Below, one piece after another: positions 21,834-34,680 of a DNA stretch of 64,000 bases. Location: assembly GCF_905475465.1 (NCBI RefSeq), contig NC_062243.1, forward strand, positions 888,001 through 952,000, written 5' to 3'. Position numbers and translations under genes: made by a program. Below the pieces are notes generated by a model. That model had not been told where the DNA came from. It was given only the letters and a program-made list of their open reading frames with translations, and made no database searches. Origin of the DNA: Pieris napi. Lineage: Eukaryota > Arthropoda > Insecta > Lepidoptera > Pieridae. The first letter of the stretch is position 1; each line of letters begins with the position of its first letter.

Positions 21834-22080
21834 TCAAAGCCTCTTCAAATATTTCCTCACATCCTCTTTGGTGAGGTGGAAAATATCAAAATCTCCATAA
21901 TTAGTGTCATATATAAAACCCGAAACGTTGGCGAATTATGCAGGTAATTCCTGTTCGTACTAGGCACATGGAACAATTATGAGTATCTTGTCGCAATCGG
22001 TGGAAGGATTCTTAGAGAAATTAACGACAGCAAACAGGGGCTATCTATCCGCCTATTAAGAATATCGTACAAAATAATCA
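21834..22080 (-). pseudogene. LINE reverse-transcriptase C-terminal remnant
   Basis: The minus strand reads LYDILNRRIDSPCLLSLISL in one frame, then in another frame FANVSGFIYDTNYGDFDIF and HLTKEDVRKYLKRL before a stop at 21834-21836. The layout resembles the end of insect LINE proteins (cysteine/leucine-rich block, then YNT..-DIF and a final K-rich helix). At least one frameshift and an internal stop make it dead. Confidence 0.65.
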
Positions 22081-22578
22081 GTATTAAATTTGTTATTATA
22101 TAGATAAACACATAATAAGCTGATGGCCGCGTATTTGCAGATTTGGAGAAATTATACTACCTATTTTAATAATTACACTATTCGGTTTGCTAAAAAGTTA
22201 TCTTTTGAATATGTATTATATTGAGTAGTCTTCCGTTTTAAATAACCACCTCAAATGTAACTCACTTAAAATAAAGAGCTTCTCAATATATTAACTTGAA
22301 ATAATTTTAGCGCCTGTCAATTTATAACAGGAATTGTAATGTCTGGATATGTATATGACGGTAAGCTATACACGTTAACTGATTTTACTTTTTATTCTTT
22401 CTAGTTTTGGTCATCACCCGTTGCCATAGCAATAGATTTAATTGTCTTAATGACATAATATTATAATTATTATGAGTGGGTGCATCTAAACGATTATACT
22501 GGGCAATTTGTACTAAATCGATTGTGGCTTTACGGGTCGTTTAGTGTAATGTATTTTATATAAAAAAAAATTTATAGA
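22081..22578. other. Intergenic sequence
   Basis: Nothing recognised. Confidence 0.5.
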
Positions 22579-22579
22579 A

Positions 22580-22845
22580 CAGGCAGGAGGCTCATCTGAA
22601 GTTAAGTCATACCGCCGCCCATGACATTGTCAATGCCAGGAAGCTCGCGAGTGCGTTGCCGCCCTTTAAAAAATTGGTACGCTCTTTTATTGAAGGTTCC
22701 ACATAACGGTGGTGCGCGACAAAAACTTCCTAAAAAACGCTAAACGTAGAACGACGGGCGTTGAGGTGATACAGGTGGAATTTCATTTTCTGCCTCGACG
22801 TTCGATGATGAAACTCGGCTGCATTTATTAATCCGTAAAAAATTA
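22580..22845 (-). mobile_element. CR1/Zenon-like LINE 3' fragment
   Basis: Starts (plus-strand view) 'aggcaggaggctcatctgaa', passes 'gcgagtgcgttgccgccctt' and 'aattggtacgctctttta', and ends 'ttcgatgatgaaactcggct'. These are the 3' UTR and C-terminal coding block of the 12504-12775 family. Confidence 0.75.
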
Positions 22846-22854
22846 GACTTACTA

Positions 22855-23130
22855 TTCGCATTTAACATTCGGTCGAACGGAGAAAGAAAACATCGTGAGG
22901 AAACCTTTTTAGGTTTGGGCCTTAGATTTCTGTAGCTGTTTCATAATCATTTGTCAATCTAATAGCGAAGTAGGTGATCAGCCTCCTGTGCCTGACACAC
23001 GCCGACAACTTTTTGGGTCTAAGCAAGCTGGTTTCCAAACGATGTTTTCCTTCATCGTCCATTGGTACACAGCCGGGATGGATTTCAGGGATATGAGTCG
23101 CACGCTGAAGCCACTAGGCCAACACTGCCT
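22855..23130. mobile_element. SINE with internal inversion
   Basis: 22858-22910 is a plus-strand body piece (cattcggtcgaacgga, aaacatcgtgaggaaacc). From ~22915 to 23130 the sequence is minus strand, from the tail (aggtgatcagcctcctgtg) to the head (cacagccgggatggatttc, gctgaagccactaggccaac). The two halves meet at the body/tail junction. Confidence 0.65.
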
Positions 23131-24264
23131 GCATAACTTCGTAGAAGACATAAGTTTTAAAAATGTTACTTGAAGAAATTAATTTATTCCTTACAAAAAT
23201 TGAGATTCAATTAATTATTTAATTGCGGAACGAGTAAACATTAATAAAATCAATCACGGCTAATTATATTGTCATACCTACTTGTTACTGTCCGAACAAA
23301 CGTCTTAAAAATGTTTTTTAGGACTAAATGTTAAATTTAATTTAATGATAATTACGCGAATTGTCTCCAACGTGACAGCTGATATTCAAATGGACAACTT
23401 ATAAGTAAAAGGCTTTCAAGGTCATACAACTTGTTCTAAAAGAAATTCAAACTGACGGCTGAAGGCTGTTAAATATTATGTTACAATAATTCTGGATTTA
23501 ACGGCTCAATTGTCTTGAATAAAAATATATTTATTAAATTAATAATGGACGGAGTTATGTTATTGTGAGAGAGGTTTGACCCTACTAATTGTGTCGCAGC
23601 GTAATGTAGATCAAACTATTTGTTCCTAAGATTAGGGTATACAAACAAATGAAACAAACAATACAATATTGTGTATAAATATAATTATTTTACCTTGAAA
23701 TTGAATTCAAACACGATAAAATTTGCACCACAATCTTCATAGTAACCAAATAAAGTCTCTTCAAATTTTTTTTATCTGTATCGTTGGTAAAATTCTTATT
23801 GTTAAATTCGTTATTTAATTTACAATGCCAGGATAATCTTCTTCCATTATTTAAATACAGTTTTCCGGAAAAAATGATCTCAAATAACCGCCTACGTTGA
23901 ATGTGATTAATGTTCAATGACAAATAAAATCTTTTAACCATAATTTCTTTGTGTTTCTCGAAATATTTAGTAACAAGCTGGTGCCCGCAACTTAATCTGA
24001 CAGCTTATAAATATGTATTTTTGGTTAATAGCTATACATTTTTAAATAAACTAAAGACTATAAACTTGATTGTTACATATATAATCTGTGAAAGGATGTG
24101 TGACATGCCGAAAAACAATTTTTATTAATTATAATATGGATTAGGAATTTATATGTAATATAGTTTCAGCACACTCACGAAATCAAAAGCATCCATGACT
24201 CGGTACTTGGTGAATAATATGAGAGCGGAGGCAGCGAGAGAGATTCATATAGATCCTCAAAAAC
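23131..24264. other. AT-rich intergenic sequence
   Basis: An 83-codon open stretch on the minus strand (23690-23941) shows no family features; not called. Confidence 0.5.
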
Positions 24265-24410
24265 AGTTTCGACATAGTGGCTTGATCGTGCAACTCTCAA
24301 CCCAGAGGTGGTGCAACCGAATAACGACTTGGGCAGTTAACACTTGCTCAGGCGGTGAAGGAAAACATCGAGAAATCCTGCATACTTTCAGAAATGCAGA
24401 AAGTACTTTG
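24265..24410 (+). mobile_element. Diverged SINE (main family)
   Basis: 'catagtggcttgatcgtgca', 'actctcaacccagaggtggt' and 'gaaggaaaacatcgagaaat' follow the order of the SINE head and body. Confidence 0.55.
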
Positions 24411-25365
24411 CCTATTATAAAATATCTAAAAACAGATATAGAAATCTGAGGTCAAGAAATGGTTGTAGAGACACTGTTTTTTTAACATGATGATAATAAA
24501 CATTCATCAAATATAAGGTGATAAAAAATTTCCAATGTCCTTGAGTAGAAATGGTATTGTTTATAAAATAACCGTTATCAGCTGTCAGCTTATCAGAACC
24601 ACCGAGTTTTCAGAGTCATGGCCGCGATTCAATACACAGTCAAAAGATAATGAAATTTTGAAAAAAATCCAGCGAAATCTAATTAATCGTGTATTACTGA
24701 AAATAAAGACTATATGTTCCTTTTGGTACTAATATTTTCGTTCGTTTATAGTACACATAAGATTATAAAATAAATATAAATTAAATGTATATCGCGTTTA
24801 AGAAGTTTATTTATATTCGAAGAAGTTTTGGTTAATGTTGAAATTTCATAATTAAGATAACTAATTATAATAGGCATTTGACGAAAAATATTACGGTTAC
24901 ACGTAAACAACTTATTTCTGTTAAGAAGTTGCTAAAACCAAGTTACCTAATTAATTCCATGTATAGGGGAAAGCCTAACATTATTTTATAATCAAACATA
25001 AGAATTTAATATGAAACAAATATATTATGTTTATAAATTGCTTTACATAAGCAAAATTTTGAAAGAACAAACTGATTTGATAAATTTCGATAACCTTGGA
25101 AAAGTTATAATTACTTTCTGATAATTGAACGATCTAATTAGATAATTAATGTAAAGAAAGTTTAGCTATTTTTGACATGAAAACACACATTCACAATGTA
25201 ATCCGACGAGTCGAATTACCTCGAGTCGGTGTTTTAAATCTAAAAAAGGTTTTATAGCGAAGAAAAAGTATTTTTGAAAACTATATATATTTAATACCGA
25301 TTTTACAAAGTAATTTTAGGCACTTGCTTCTGTATTGCATAAATAAAAATCCCTTTATTCTGCTA
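24411..25365. other. AT-rich intergenic sequence
   Basis: Nothing recognised. Confidence 0.5.
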
Positions 25366-25369
25366 AATC

Positions 25370-25506
25370 GTTTTCTGCTGCGCCTCTCAACTATTTTTGT
25401 GTCGCGACTCACCAAAAAACCAAAAAGTTAAGTAAAGCAACGCTATTTTAGACTGTGACCCCCTTTAAAAACAAACTCGACTCCCATCCCCCAAGGGTTG
25501 TGACTT
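25370..25506. mobile_element. Possible hAT-like non-autonomous remnant
   Basis: 'cctctcaactatttttgtgt' then 'cgcgactcacc' on the left, with 'aagggttgtgacttgagaa' inverted on the right, recall hAT-type ends (CTCAA...GCGAC). The ends are imperfect and I found no target duplication. Confidence 0.3.
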
Positions 25507-26689
25507 GAGAAAACGATGTGCTAATTGAATCTTTGGGGTTGTTGATATATCATATAGAGGCAGAAACATACCTACCTTATACGCCTCAAATGTATTGCTT
25601 TATTGTAAGTTTAATAAACAGATTACCTACTTTACCAGCGGAAGTTTATTATTATAAATGTTTAATACAGAAATGGAAAATATCCATAATAAACGAATGT
25701 AAGTTATCTCTTCATTTGCCAAGTAATTAGGCCGCGCCAAGAATGAAATACTATTGTAAACAAACTGGCCTTGCTTTGTGCCGATACTGGGAATTACGCG
25801 TACTATCATTGCATTTCGTAGTATTGTAGTGCGTACATTAATTATTCTTTTACCTTAGGGAAAGCTGAAGGCTGCAACCTCGGTGTTAGATTAGGTTTTT
25901 ATGGCTTTAGGCCTAACCTAATTGTTAATAAAGATAACGATTTGAGATATATGTAGTACTTTATATTATAATACCAGGAATTTATATTGCAAAACCTACT
26001 CAGGAATATTTAAAAAAAAATCTAGATATGATTTTAGCTGGAATAATTGTGTATACTTATAAATTTCAGCACAAGTGCTTGCTTCTAAAATTGGTTAAAA
26101 AAGAGACTGACATTTTTTAGCATTTCGCGTATAGTTTAGGGAACAGTCTACAGTTATAGGTAAATAGGAATTCAGGCACTACTCATTCGAGTTCTTCCCG
26201 AATATAACAGACTAAACACAACTCATCCATAAATATTCTGGGCTGATCAATTTAAAAAAACGTTATTAAATGCCTATCAAATACCTAATGCGTTATGCAT
26301 ATTGTTAAAATCTAAAATTGTAACCGCAATATTTTAATTAGTTATTTTTACTCTTTAATTTTTTGTAACATTTATGTTTACCATAATTGTTATGTATTTT
26401 AGAAAACATAGCTTCTAACAATTATACTGTATTTTATAGCATTATGTGGTGAAGTTTAATAAATAAATAAAGAGTTAGGTAGGTCAGTTTATATATTAAA
26501 TAGATAAAAACTGTTATTTGTTTATAGAATTTACTAGCTATTTCGCGTCATTTGAAAAACGTAGTTTAAACGATACTTCTACAGTTGGCTCTCAAAACTT
26601 TACTTATATTTTAACTTTACTTAGAGAGATTCTAGATCTAGAATCTTGAATAGAAAGGTCTAATTATTATTGTCTTTATATTAGAAAGG
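25507..26689. other. AT-rich intergenic sequence
   Basis: Nothing recognised. Confidence 0.5.
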
Positions 26690-26965
26690 TCCTTCTTTTT
26701 TTATATACAACAGGGGGCAAACGGACAGGAGGCCCAGCTGATGTTAAATGACACTAACATTGCCAGAAGCCACGCAGTTGCCGGCATTGTTAAGAATTGG
26801 TACGCTCTTTTCTTGAAGGAGTCGAATTGGTTCGGACATACTTCACTGGGCAGCTGGTTCCACAGAGTCGGTGCGCGGCGAAGACCTGCCTTAAAAACGC
26901 TTAGTTGTGGAACGGGTAGTGTTTCGTATTCTACCTTGAATAACCCTCTCCATTGATAAACCATA
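26690..26965 (-). mobile_element. CR1/Zenon-like LINE 3' fragment
   Basis: 'acggacaggaggcccagctg', 'ggcattgttaagaattggta' and 'ttcactgggcagctggttcc' align in order with the other copies. The minus strand reads LWNQLPSEVCPNQFDSFKKR. It ends before the FHHRTSR block. Confidence 0.75.
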
Positions 26966-27547
26966 AACCCAAACCGTAAAATAAAATATCTTAGGGCAAA
27001 GACTGTAAGATTTACTTTTTTAATAAATATATAAAGTTATTGCATTGTGTTTAAAGTGTTAAGAGTACAAAAATTTCAATTATCATAAATTGTGCAACAA
27101 TTAAATGTAATAAATATAGTGTCCGACAAATTCCATCTATTGTATCGAGTTCCGGTCAACGGTTTAGAAATTGTGAAGGTCGACAGCGACTCGAGACAAA
27201 TCCTGTTCAATTAATGACGCAAATAATATAATAGAACAACAATTATCTAATGCGATATAGTGGTATTTAAATTACATGTTTATTTACCGTAGTAACAATC
27301 AAAACATTCTTATAAGATGTAAATTATTTCAATATTTAAGTATATAAACTGTTTTTGACATGAAATAATATTTACATAAAAGTTGTTTTCGACTTACGCG
27401 TGGGGGTTTTATTAGTTTTAAGTTGTACTTACCAAGATGGATCTTTGTTCTCTGAAGTGAAGGAATTATTACTATTAATAAAAGTTCCGTAAACTTACCA
27501 AATAGTTACAGAGTTAACAAAGCTTGTGATTATAATAGACATATACT
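26966..27547. other. Intergenic sequence
   Basis: Nothing recognised. Confidence 0.5.
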
Positions 27548-27650
27548 TATATAGTATTTTAGTAACGATTGTTAAGTTACAATTTTATTAAACCGTTGAA
27601 GAACGGTGTACCCTGATGTACAGGTCTCCCTAGACTTCGTTCCGGGGCTC
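27548..27650 (-). repeat. Unclassified repeat, copy 2 (pairs with 3111-3212)
   Basis: Its reverse complement, starting 'ctagggagacctgtacatc', tracks 3122-3212 through 'caacggtttaat' to 'cgttactaaaat'. Confidence 0.65.
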
Positions 27651-27779
27651 CTATATCTTCTAAAACAATATAACTTGCTATTAAATAAATAAATTTTTAA
27701 TTTGAACTTATATAATAAAAGGGAAAACGTATTTACTGCAAATGAGTAACATCATAGGCATGTTCAAGAAGTAGACAAA

Positions 27780-28165
27780 ATAAGATTAGACGTCTGCGAC
27801 CTATGGAATTAATAGCGAGATATAGGCGGAAATGTCATGACGGAATCTATAAACACGAGGAGTTTTAGTATGTGTGGACTAAGTTCCCATTTGTTCCGTG
27901 GTGCGTTAAGTTCTTGCTAATTAAGCCAGCCTAGCTCCTTCCAGAAGTTTCCTGGACAGTTAGCAGGATTCATGGAGTGACCTCACTGCTCCGAGGATTT
28001 CTGTTCGTTGGAAACAGCCATGCATTTCAGGATTACGTGGTTGACTGATTCCTCTGCGGCAACAGCCTCTGCACGAGGGACTGTCAGTCACGACAAGGAC
28101 AGAGAGATGTTTATTAAACAGTGGCCCGTAATTGTTCTTATCAGAGGAGTATTAGTAAAATTATA
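27780..28165 (-). pseudogene. Jockey/R1-type LINE RNase H-side remnant
   Basis: The minus strand reads GHCLINRHLSVLVVTDSPSC, then RGCGAEEESVNHVILKC. The GHCLINRHL motif followed by C-x2-C-x8-H-x4-C is the post-RNase H region common to R1/Jockey/LOA-type LINE proteins. In-frame stops downstream show decay. Confidence 0.7.
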
Positions 28166-28555
28166 ATGTGGCATAGTTACGTATCGTGTATCTAGTAAAA
28201 GGTATAGTGATTAATAAAGTCGGCCTCAATAATCTAAACGATCGATTATAATAATAACACTTGTAAGACATTTTTGCTTATTATTCGACCCTGACCGAGT
28301 TTAATTAAAATCAATATATTTTTAAAACACTTTTAAACTTACCCACGATTTATAAAGGTTATAAATATTAAAATAAGAATTGAATTTATTAGTTCATTTT
28401 TGGTTCTATGATACATGTATTGGAAATATTAAAGTTTCTCTTTTGCAAGTATTTTGTACTACCACAGTATAATCCATTGTTTTTGTAGTAAAGTTTTGAA
28501 GTAGCAACATTAAAACCTACTTGATTATCTAATAATAATCTCTCTTTAAACGGCA
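28166..28555. other. Intergenic sequence
   Basis: Nothing recognised. Confidence 0.5.
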
Positions 28556-28800
28556 GCTCATATCTGAGCGTCGTGGTCAGCAACGAAGCATCTGGAGCAG
28601 ACTATCTGTTTCCACCTGTTTCTATCCAGCGCCTCTCTTATGACAGTGTACAGTTTTGAGGACGATGGGTCTTTCACTTGATCGGTCCATCTGGTTGGTA
28701 AACGGTCACGTGATCTTTTGCCTTCTGTGTTACCAACCAAGATCAGTTTCTCCTAGTTCTCATCGCCTCTGCGCATTGTATAGGGATGACGAATCAATTT
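28556..28800 (-). pseudogene. LINE C-terminal remnant (EGKRSRDRLP)
   Basis: The minus strand is open for 60 codons (28558-28740): VGNTEGKRSRDRLPTRWTDQ, ... ALDRNRWKQIVCSRC. It is related to 13080-13310 and is followed upstream by degraded sequence. RTE-like tail, clade tentative. Confidence 0.65.
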
Positions 28801-29314
28801 GTAGATGTTAGTTTTATCAGTAGCTGAATAGTATAAAGGTGTAAAAGAGGTAATTAATAAATATATATGTAAAATTATAAAGCAAACCGCCTCCGCCTTT
28901 TACCTGAGGTATTTCTGAACTTCTTAGGTTCGATTAATGAAAAAAAACAATTGTTACTTGTACTATCAAACTGTATTATTATAAATTAAATAAATGTGTT
29001 TTCTACACTACCAATCCCCGTTGCAAGTATAAACTAAGATGTACATAATATAGTGAATTTGCTTTTTCTATAATATTACAAAATAACTTATTTTAAAGTT
29101 GGCAAATGTATTTTTATCAAACACAGATAATATAATAAAACCGTTATATTGAATATTTATGATAGTGATACTAAATTATCATATTTTGGCCACAAACCTT
29201 GTCACTTTCATTTACACAAATTCGTATTATGTTTGTATTAGACAATACACGGAATTTATAATGTATCCTGTCTTTGTAAATCCAAGGGTTGAATATATTT
29301 TTATATATTTATGT
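28801..29314. other. Intergenic sequence
   Basis: Nothing recognised. Confidence 0.5.
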
Positions 29315-29435
29315 AATAGAAGCCAAATGGGCATGAGGCACACCAGATGTTAAGTGATACCGCCCATGGACACACATTGCCAGAAGGCTCGCAAGTGCGT
29401 TACCTGCCTTTTAAGAATTGGAACGCTCTTTAAAA
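29315..29435 (-). mobile_element. Short CR1/Zenon-like LINE 3' end
   Basis: 'atgggcatgaggcacaccag', 'aagtgataccgcccatgga', 'gcaagtgcgttacctgcctt' and 'aagaattggaacgctcttt'. Only the terminal ~120 bp of the family is present. Confidence 0.7.
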
Positions 29436-29999
29436 AAGAGTACTATTATTTTCTTTCTCTTCAGTTTATTGCTTACCTATATTTTTGTGGTATCATTTGT
29501 TAGCTGTGTCATATGAATATGTAACTTAAAATACATTATTATCTGACGGCATTAATTGTCATTGTAGTAGTATTTAACATATCTTATATTATGCACTTAC
29601 ATAACTTAGAAGTTATTAGAAACTAACTTCTAACTAGTTGACCTTCCCACCATGAGAGCTAAGGAATGGAGTTGTCTCCGTAAAAATTCCACAAAATCAA
29701 ACTAGGCTAAATAGATTAGCCAGCGCTCATTCAGTCTAACATATACAAACGATTATTAATATTAATAGCGTTAACGGAGCTGGGTGTATCCGCGTACTAG
29801 GGCTAGCCCTGCCAAGGTCGGCGCATATCCGTGACTGGCATTTTGCGACAGCCTTGCGGCTCTAATTGTGTCTACCGATTTAAAATTAATCCATACATAC
29901 GTATACAAATGTGACTGTTTTGTTCAATCATGTTTTTTCCTTTCTTTTCTGTCTACTATATGGTCATTTTTATTCTTTTCGATTTACGTTTTTTTAAGT
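29436..29999. other. Intergenic sequence
   Basis: A GC-richer block at 29770-29870 (tactagggctagccctgcca) lacks a partner in the window; not identified. Confidence 0.5.
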
Positions 30000-30235
30000 A
30001 ACAGGAGGCAAACCTGAAGTGATACCGCACACCGCCCATAGACACTCACATTGCTAAGAAGGCTGTCAAGTGCGTTGCCGGCCTTTTAAGAATTGGTAAG
30101 TTATTTTGTTGAAGGACCCTAAGTCGAATTGGTTGGTTACTTCACTGGGCAGCTGGTTCCACGTAATGGTGGTAAAAACTGCCTTAAGAAACGCTCAGTT
30201 GTGGAACGATGGACGTCGTAATTCTCCAATTTCTT
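30000..30235 (-). mobile_element. CR1/Zenon-like LINE 3' fragment
   Basis: 'acaggaggcaaacctgaagt', 'gtgcgttgccggccttttaa', 'aaggaccctaagtcgaattg' and 'cagttgtggaacgatggacg' in family order. Confidence 0.75.
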
Positions 30236-30890
30236 TTATATGTTTTTTTAAATCTTCAGTTAATGAAATAAAAAATGAAATGCATTCAAACTCGCCCTAT
30301 CAAGAAAATAAATGGCTACTTATGTCCAGTAGTACGAGAAGAGTATCGTTTCGAAGAGTTAGTTTTTATTCAGTAACTAATCACCGTCATGGCCCATATA
30401 GTCACTACACGGACAATGAAATATGCCTAAACTAAGGGTTAGATTTGAAGCAAAATAAATAGTTATATATTCTTGTCTAAAAAACATAAAAAGATCTGCT
30501 CAAAATAAAGTTTCAGTAAAATTTAAAATAACATGCATTTCTTCAATCTGTCACAAGTACAAGGTTAGCAGGGGATCAGATAAGATGTTGTTACATAAAC
30601 ATTATTTGTAGTGTTAAGATTATTTGTGGCAAGATAATGCATCTGTTCTATATTATCTTAAACAAAATTATCACTAACATTTCACAACTCACATTACATA
30701 CACTTACTAAAAATCTCAAACAATATCTTGTCAACCTGTGTGTGATACAGAAAATATTCTTATTGTGCATAAATAGTTTAAATATAATTTGTGTTATGTA
30801 GAAATCATAAAGTAAAATACTGATTTTATTTATCTTTTAACATATAACTAAATAAAACCAAATTGGTTCCCAAAAAGCTGGGTGTTTTGT
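30236..30890. other. Intergenic sequence
   Basis: Nothing recognised. Confidence 0.5.
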
Positions 30891-30894
30891 CCTA

Positions 30895-31350
30895 ACAAAC
30901 AACAAGGCTCAATTACGACCCCATATGGAATACTGCTCACGTCTCTGGGCCGGTGCTCCCAAATACCAGCTTCTTCCTTTTGACCAAATTCAGCGAGGGG
31001 CTTGTCGAATTGTCAATCTCCAACGTATTACTGATCGGCTTGATTCTTTCTCTCTTGTACGAAGTATACTATGGATAGTGCTCTGAAGAGTTGGTTGAAT
31101 TAGTAGCCTGCCTCGTTTCAACACTGTACGAGCCGTATTAATTCAAAATTTCATCAGCATCACCTTGATGGCTGGAAGTCTTTCATGGTCCGCTTCACAA
31201 GACACTTTCTTTTGCGAACTGTGGAATCAACTCCCGGGACTTACGACCTCCAATTATTTAAAGAAAAAGTATACCTACCCATACCCGTATATACCTCCCT
31301 CAAAGGCCAGCAACGCACCCACTACAATGGGTGTCTATGGGCTACAATAC
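30895..31350 (+). pseudogene. LINE reverse-transcriptase C-terminal remnant
   Basis: The plus strand reads QVRPHMEYCSHLWAGAPKYQ, then LLPFDQIQRGACRIV, and after frame breaks VRFTRHFLLRTVEST and DLQLFKEKVYLP. HMEYCSHLWAGAP is typical of the thumb/C-terminal part of CR1/Jockey-type RT proteins, and the tail aligns in kind with the FHHRTSR family. Several frameshifts. Confidence 0.7.
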
Positions 31351-32194
31351 AAAAACAAATTAAGCTAAACTTGCTCTTTAATGTTTTCTCAAAAAAAACT
31401 CGGTAATTAAAAAAGCAGTGTACCTACAAAATATTTCTTACATTGTATAAATCAGAGAAGATCAAAAAGCTTCAACGATTTAAAAAATTAATTCAATTAG
31501 GAAGCAACAGCTAGTCACGGTTATAACCTATTATAATAGAATCATCTTATCAAGAACAAATAGATTATAAATATAAACACAACTCACCTTGAGTAACGGC
31601 CCACTTTTTAATCTGCGTTAACTTTCGTTTTCATTACAAGAGCCAAGGCCCAGTCTTTTTCCGCTAGGTTGGTGCCATTGGTATATTGTTCCTTGCCTTT
31701 ATTCAATGTCAAAATTGTATATTAACGAATCACTAGACTTGTAGTATTTGTTTAAACATATTTGTATTTTTCTTCCGACAGTATCTGACCTTTTAATTAT
31801 TCCTATTTTGACAGAACTTAAGAATAAAAGAATGTGTATTTTTGTATTATTTTAATATTCAATTATTTCTCAAGAGTATGTTTTCATTATCTAGAATAGT
31901 GTTATCGTCACGCATTTATAAAATTTGTTGCATTTATATTATATGTATTACTTTGTTTCTAAGGCCCTTTATTCCAGCAAGATATACAAACATACGAGAA
32001 AGGTAAACAGATTAAAATAGTATGATTGATGCCAGCAATTCTGTCCGACAGCTTTGAACGTGCAAAACACGAAAATTACTTCGCGCCTCAACTCATCTAC
32101 GTAAATGGTCATAATGCCACATTTAAATTATTTTAATGACCAAACAGTCGGATATTTTTGTACACTTAAAACCGCTTATTATTCTTACAGTAAT
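31351..32194. other. Intergenic sequence
   Basis: Nothing recognised. Confidence 0.5.
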
Positions 32195-32350
32195 CCTTAT
32201 CTCTGTCTTCGGTGGCCTTTTGTCTATACGCCTTTGTTTGCTGTAAAAGATGGCGACTTCCTCACGATGTCTTTCCTACGTTTTTTTAAGTGTTGAGTGT
32301 ACATTAAAAGTAAAACTCAGTAGTGCACAGTTGGGGTTCAAACGCGCGTC
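32195..32350 (-). mobile_element. Diverged SINE (main family)
   Basis: 'cttcctcacgatgtctttcc' (body) followed by 'gtgcacagttggggttcaaa' (B-box side), in minus-strand order. Confidence 0.5.
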
Positions 32351-33775
32351 TACTGAAGGTTGAAGAACTACAATGTTTAACAGCCCTCTGCATTTTAACG
32401 AATATCAATATTCGCCTAAAAGTCGTTCCTATAGCAATAGGCTTGCCAGTGAGCACTAGGCATACAAAGGATTCTCACCTCTTTAATCAAACCAAAATAT
32501 TTATTAAATTTTCGGTAAAATTGGCATTATTATCGTATATACTTCTTGATATTTATAAATAACACTTATGTATTTTTACAGTGAGTAAAATGTTGAGTGC
32601 TGCCAAGTATTTCAGAAATTCTATCAGTCAATATTTCAAGTTTAGTAAAAGTCTATATTTATATACGAACCGATAAGTATTAGTTACTGATATTGATTAT
32701 ATGTTTTTAAACATGTTTTTTTCACAATTACCTAAACTTATATTGAACACCACGTTTTTGACTAAAGAACTCTTTTGTCTCCTTTAACTCATTGTGTTTA
32801 CCCTGTGATGAGGAGAGACAGATATGTTTAGATAAGACGGTGCAAGACTAATATATTTATAAATGGGATTTAGTTTGCAGAATATTATTAATAGTATTTA
32901 TTAAATTTTGGTGATTCTGATATTGTATGTAAATTTATAAGGCAGATGGTAGGGTCGAGTTCAAAGCGTCAGCAACAAGTTATGGTATTTGTAATTGGGT
33001 CGTTCTTCTTTTAAACCTACAATTTGATAAAGCTTTAGCTCAATTTTTAAAATAAAAATATAAAGCTTTCTTGTCAGTTTATATATATATTCTGATAGCG
33101 GATTTTCTATTCTATTGGAAAAAGTGGTTTGCCGAGATGTTTACAGATTTTTGTACGATTTTCTAGGCCTGAAAGAAAAATTCGACAAAAAAAAATTACT
33201 TTTTCGGCACGAAATCTTTTATTTTATTCTATCGAATTCTCTTTGTCAAATAACTTGTACTTTTGTAATACATTAATTAACTAAATGAGCTTTTAGAAAA
33301 CATATTAATATAATACATTTGTATGTATAAAATATGTTTTATTCGTGACCTAATACGACTCCGTCACATTTTCTGCTAATATAAATGTATTTTTTGCTAT
33401 AAATCAATTTTTACTATCATTTAAAAATAAATACCAATATCACAGATAGCAATATAATCAAATAATATAAATATAAATTTTAAATGTTGCACTAGTCATA
33501 ACAAAATATATAAAAGACAAAAAAAATTTTCCTATCAGGAGACAACATCGTGACGGAGTTTGATATTCTAGGGAACACCAGGCTGCGTTTTGGTATAAAA
33601 CAGGTTTATTGTTCTAAAATAATTTATTTTGTTATACATCTTTTCAGTCTTCATCATTGTCATATAAAATAACATGAGATCGAACTTAGATAATTATTGA
33701 AATCACATTTGAGAACCTTTAGAATAAGAGATTCATATTTTAGTAAATTAAATGACTACTCATTCGTTTTAAGTA
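32351..33775. other. AT-rich intergenic sequence
   Basis: Nothing recognised. Confidence 0.5.
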
Positions 33776-33778
33776 ATT

Positions 33779-34680
33779 AAAGTCTAGTATAGCTTAACAT
33801 CAAATTAACGTTTCCAAAAACATAAAATAAAATAATCATTAAGCCATTGATAGAAAGTCTTATTTTTCGAATATTGATAGTGGCTCTTCGAACTAGAAAT
33901 ATTGTCTCTTCCCTTTTTATTAACATTCGGAGCCTGGAGTGTTTGGTAAGAAGTACCGCAGACAGCAGTTTGATCAGTTGGATCTTTCGTTTTAAGCGTG
34001 GCGAAAGGCTGATCTTCATTGGTTGATTCATCTGGGCTGGATTATGTATACATAATATCGTAAAATCTTTTTCGGGGCATTTTAATTGTGTTCATAATAT
34101 CAGTGAGCATGAAATCTTCCACATCATGAATTATATCGTCTTCTTTTTCGTTAGATAAGAACACGCCCACAGTATATATATATATAGGCAGAGGCTGATA
34201 AATTTAGAATAAGAAAACAACGTCGTAAGAATTGTTCACAGCAACAACTAAATACCCTATGGTTTAAGACGAGTTTCCGTGAACATTTGGTGGACTTGCT
34301 TTGTTCCTTTCAGGGGCACAATATTATTTGGAATCGTTGTTGCTACCTTTTCTAAGTCTTAGTCTGTCAAAATGAACCGTTTAAATTTGTTGGCATCTTG
34401 AAAGTGGATAAGAATTGGAACATCTGCTATAGTTTCCTCTACCTACTATGGCATCACCTTGGCGTTTCATTGTCCCTCCAACCATCAGAAGCTCCTTTTC
34501 CATGCCCTGATTCAAAGAAGTTCCAGGATATTTGGCGAAACCCATAATCTTCGAAAAAATTGTTTGCCATTAGGTAAAAGTGTGACAGAGTTGACATGTG
34601 ACGTAGGGGTAAAAACTTGTTGCTAAGTCGATAACATTTAAAAGCTGACATATAATTTATAATTTACTCATTGACAACAA
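33779..34680 (-). pseudogene. Decayed transposase-like gene (GHGKGA motif)
   Basis: Reading down the minus strand from ~34651, FYLMANNFFEDYGFRQISWN leads into FFESGHGKGASDG. After a frameshift comes GGTMKRQGDAIVGRG, then in another frame ADVPILIHFQDANKFKRF and ATTIPNNIVPLKGTKQV. A last stretch with one stop runs to a TAA near 33798-33800 (EDDIIHDVEDFMLTDI ... NKTFYQWLNDYF). The FFE.GHGKGA.DG.GG..KR pattern belongs to a protein family I associate with insect mobile elements, but I cannot name it. At least three frame breaks make it a pseudogene. No terminal repeats found. Confidence 0.55.

Noticed and set aside
23690..23941. 83-codon minus-strand frame
   Set aside because: No family resemblance and typical of AT-rich random open frames.
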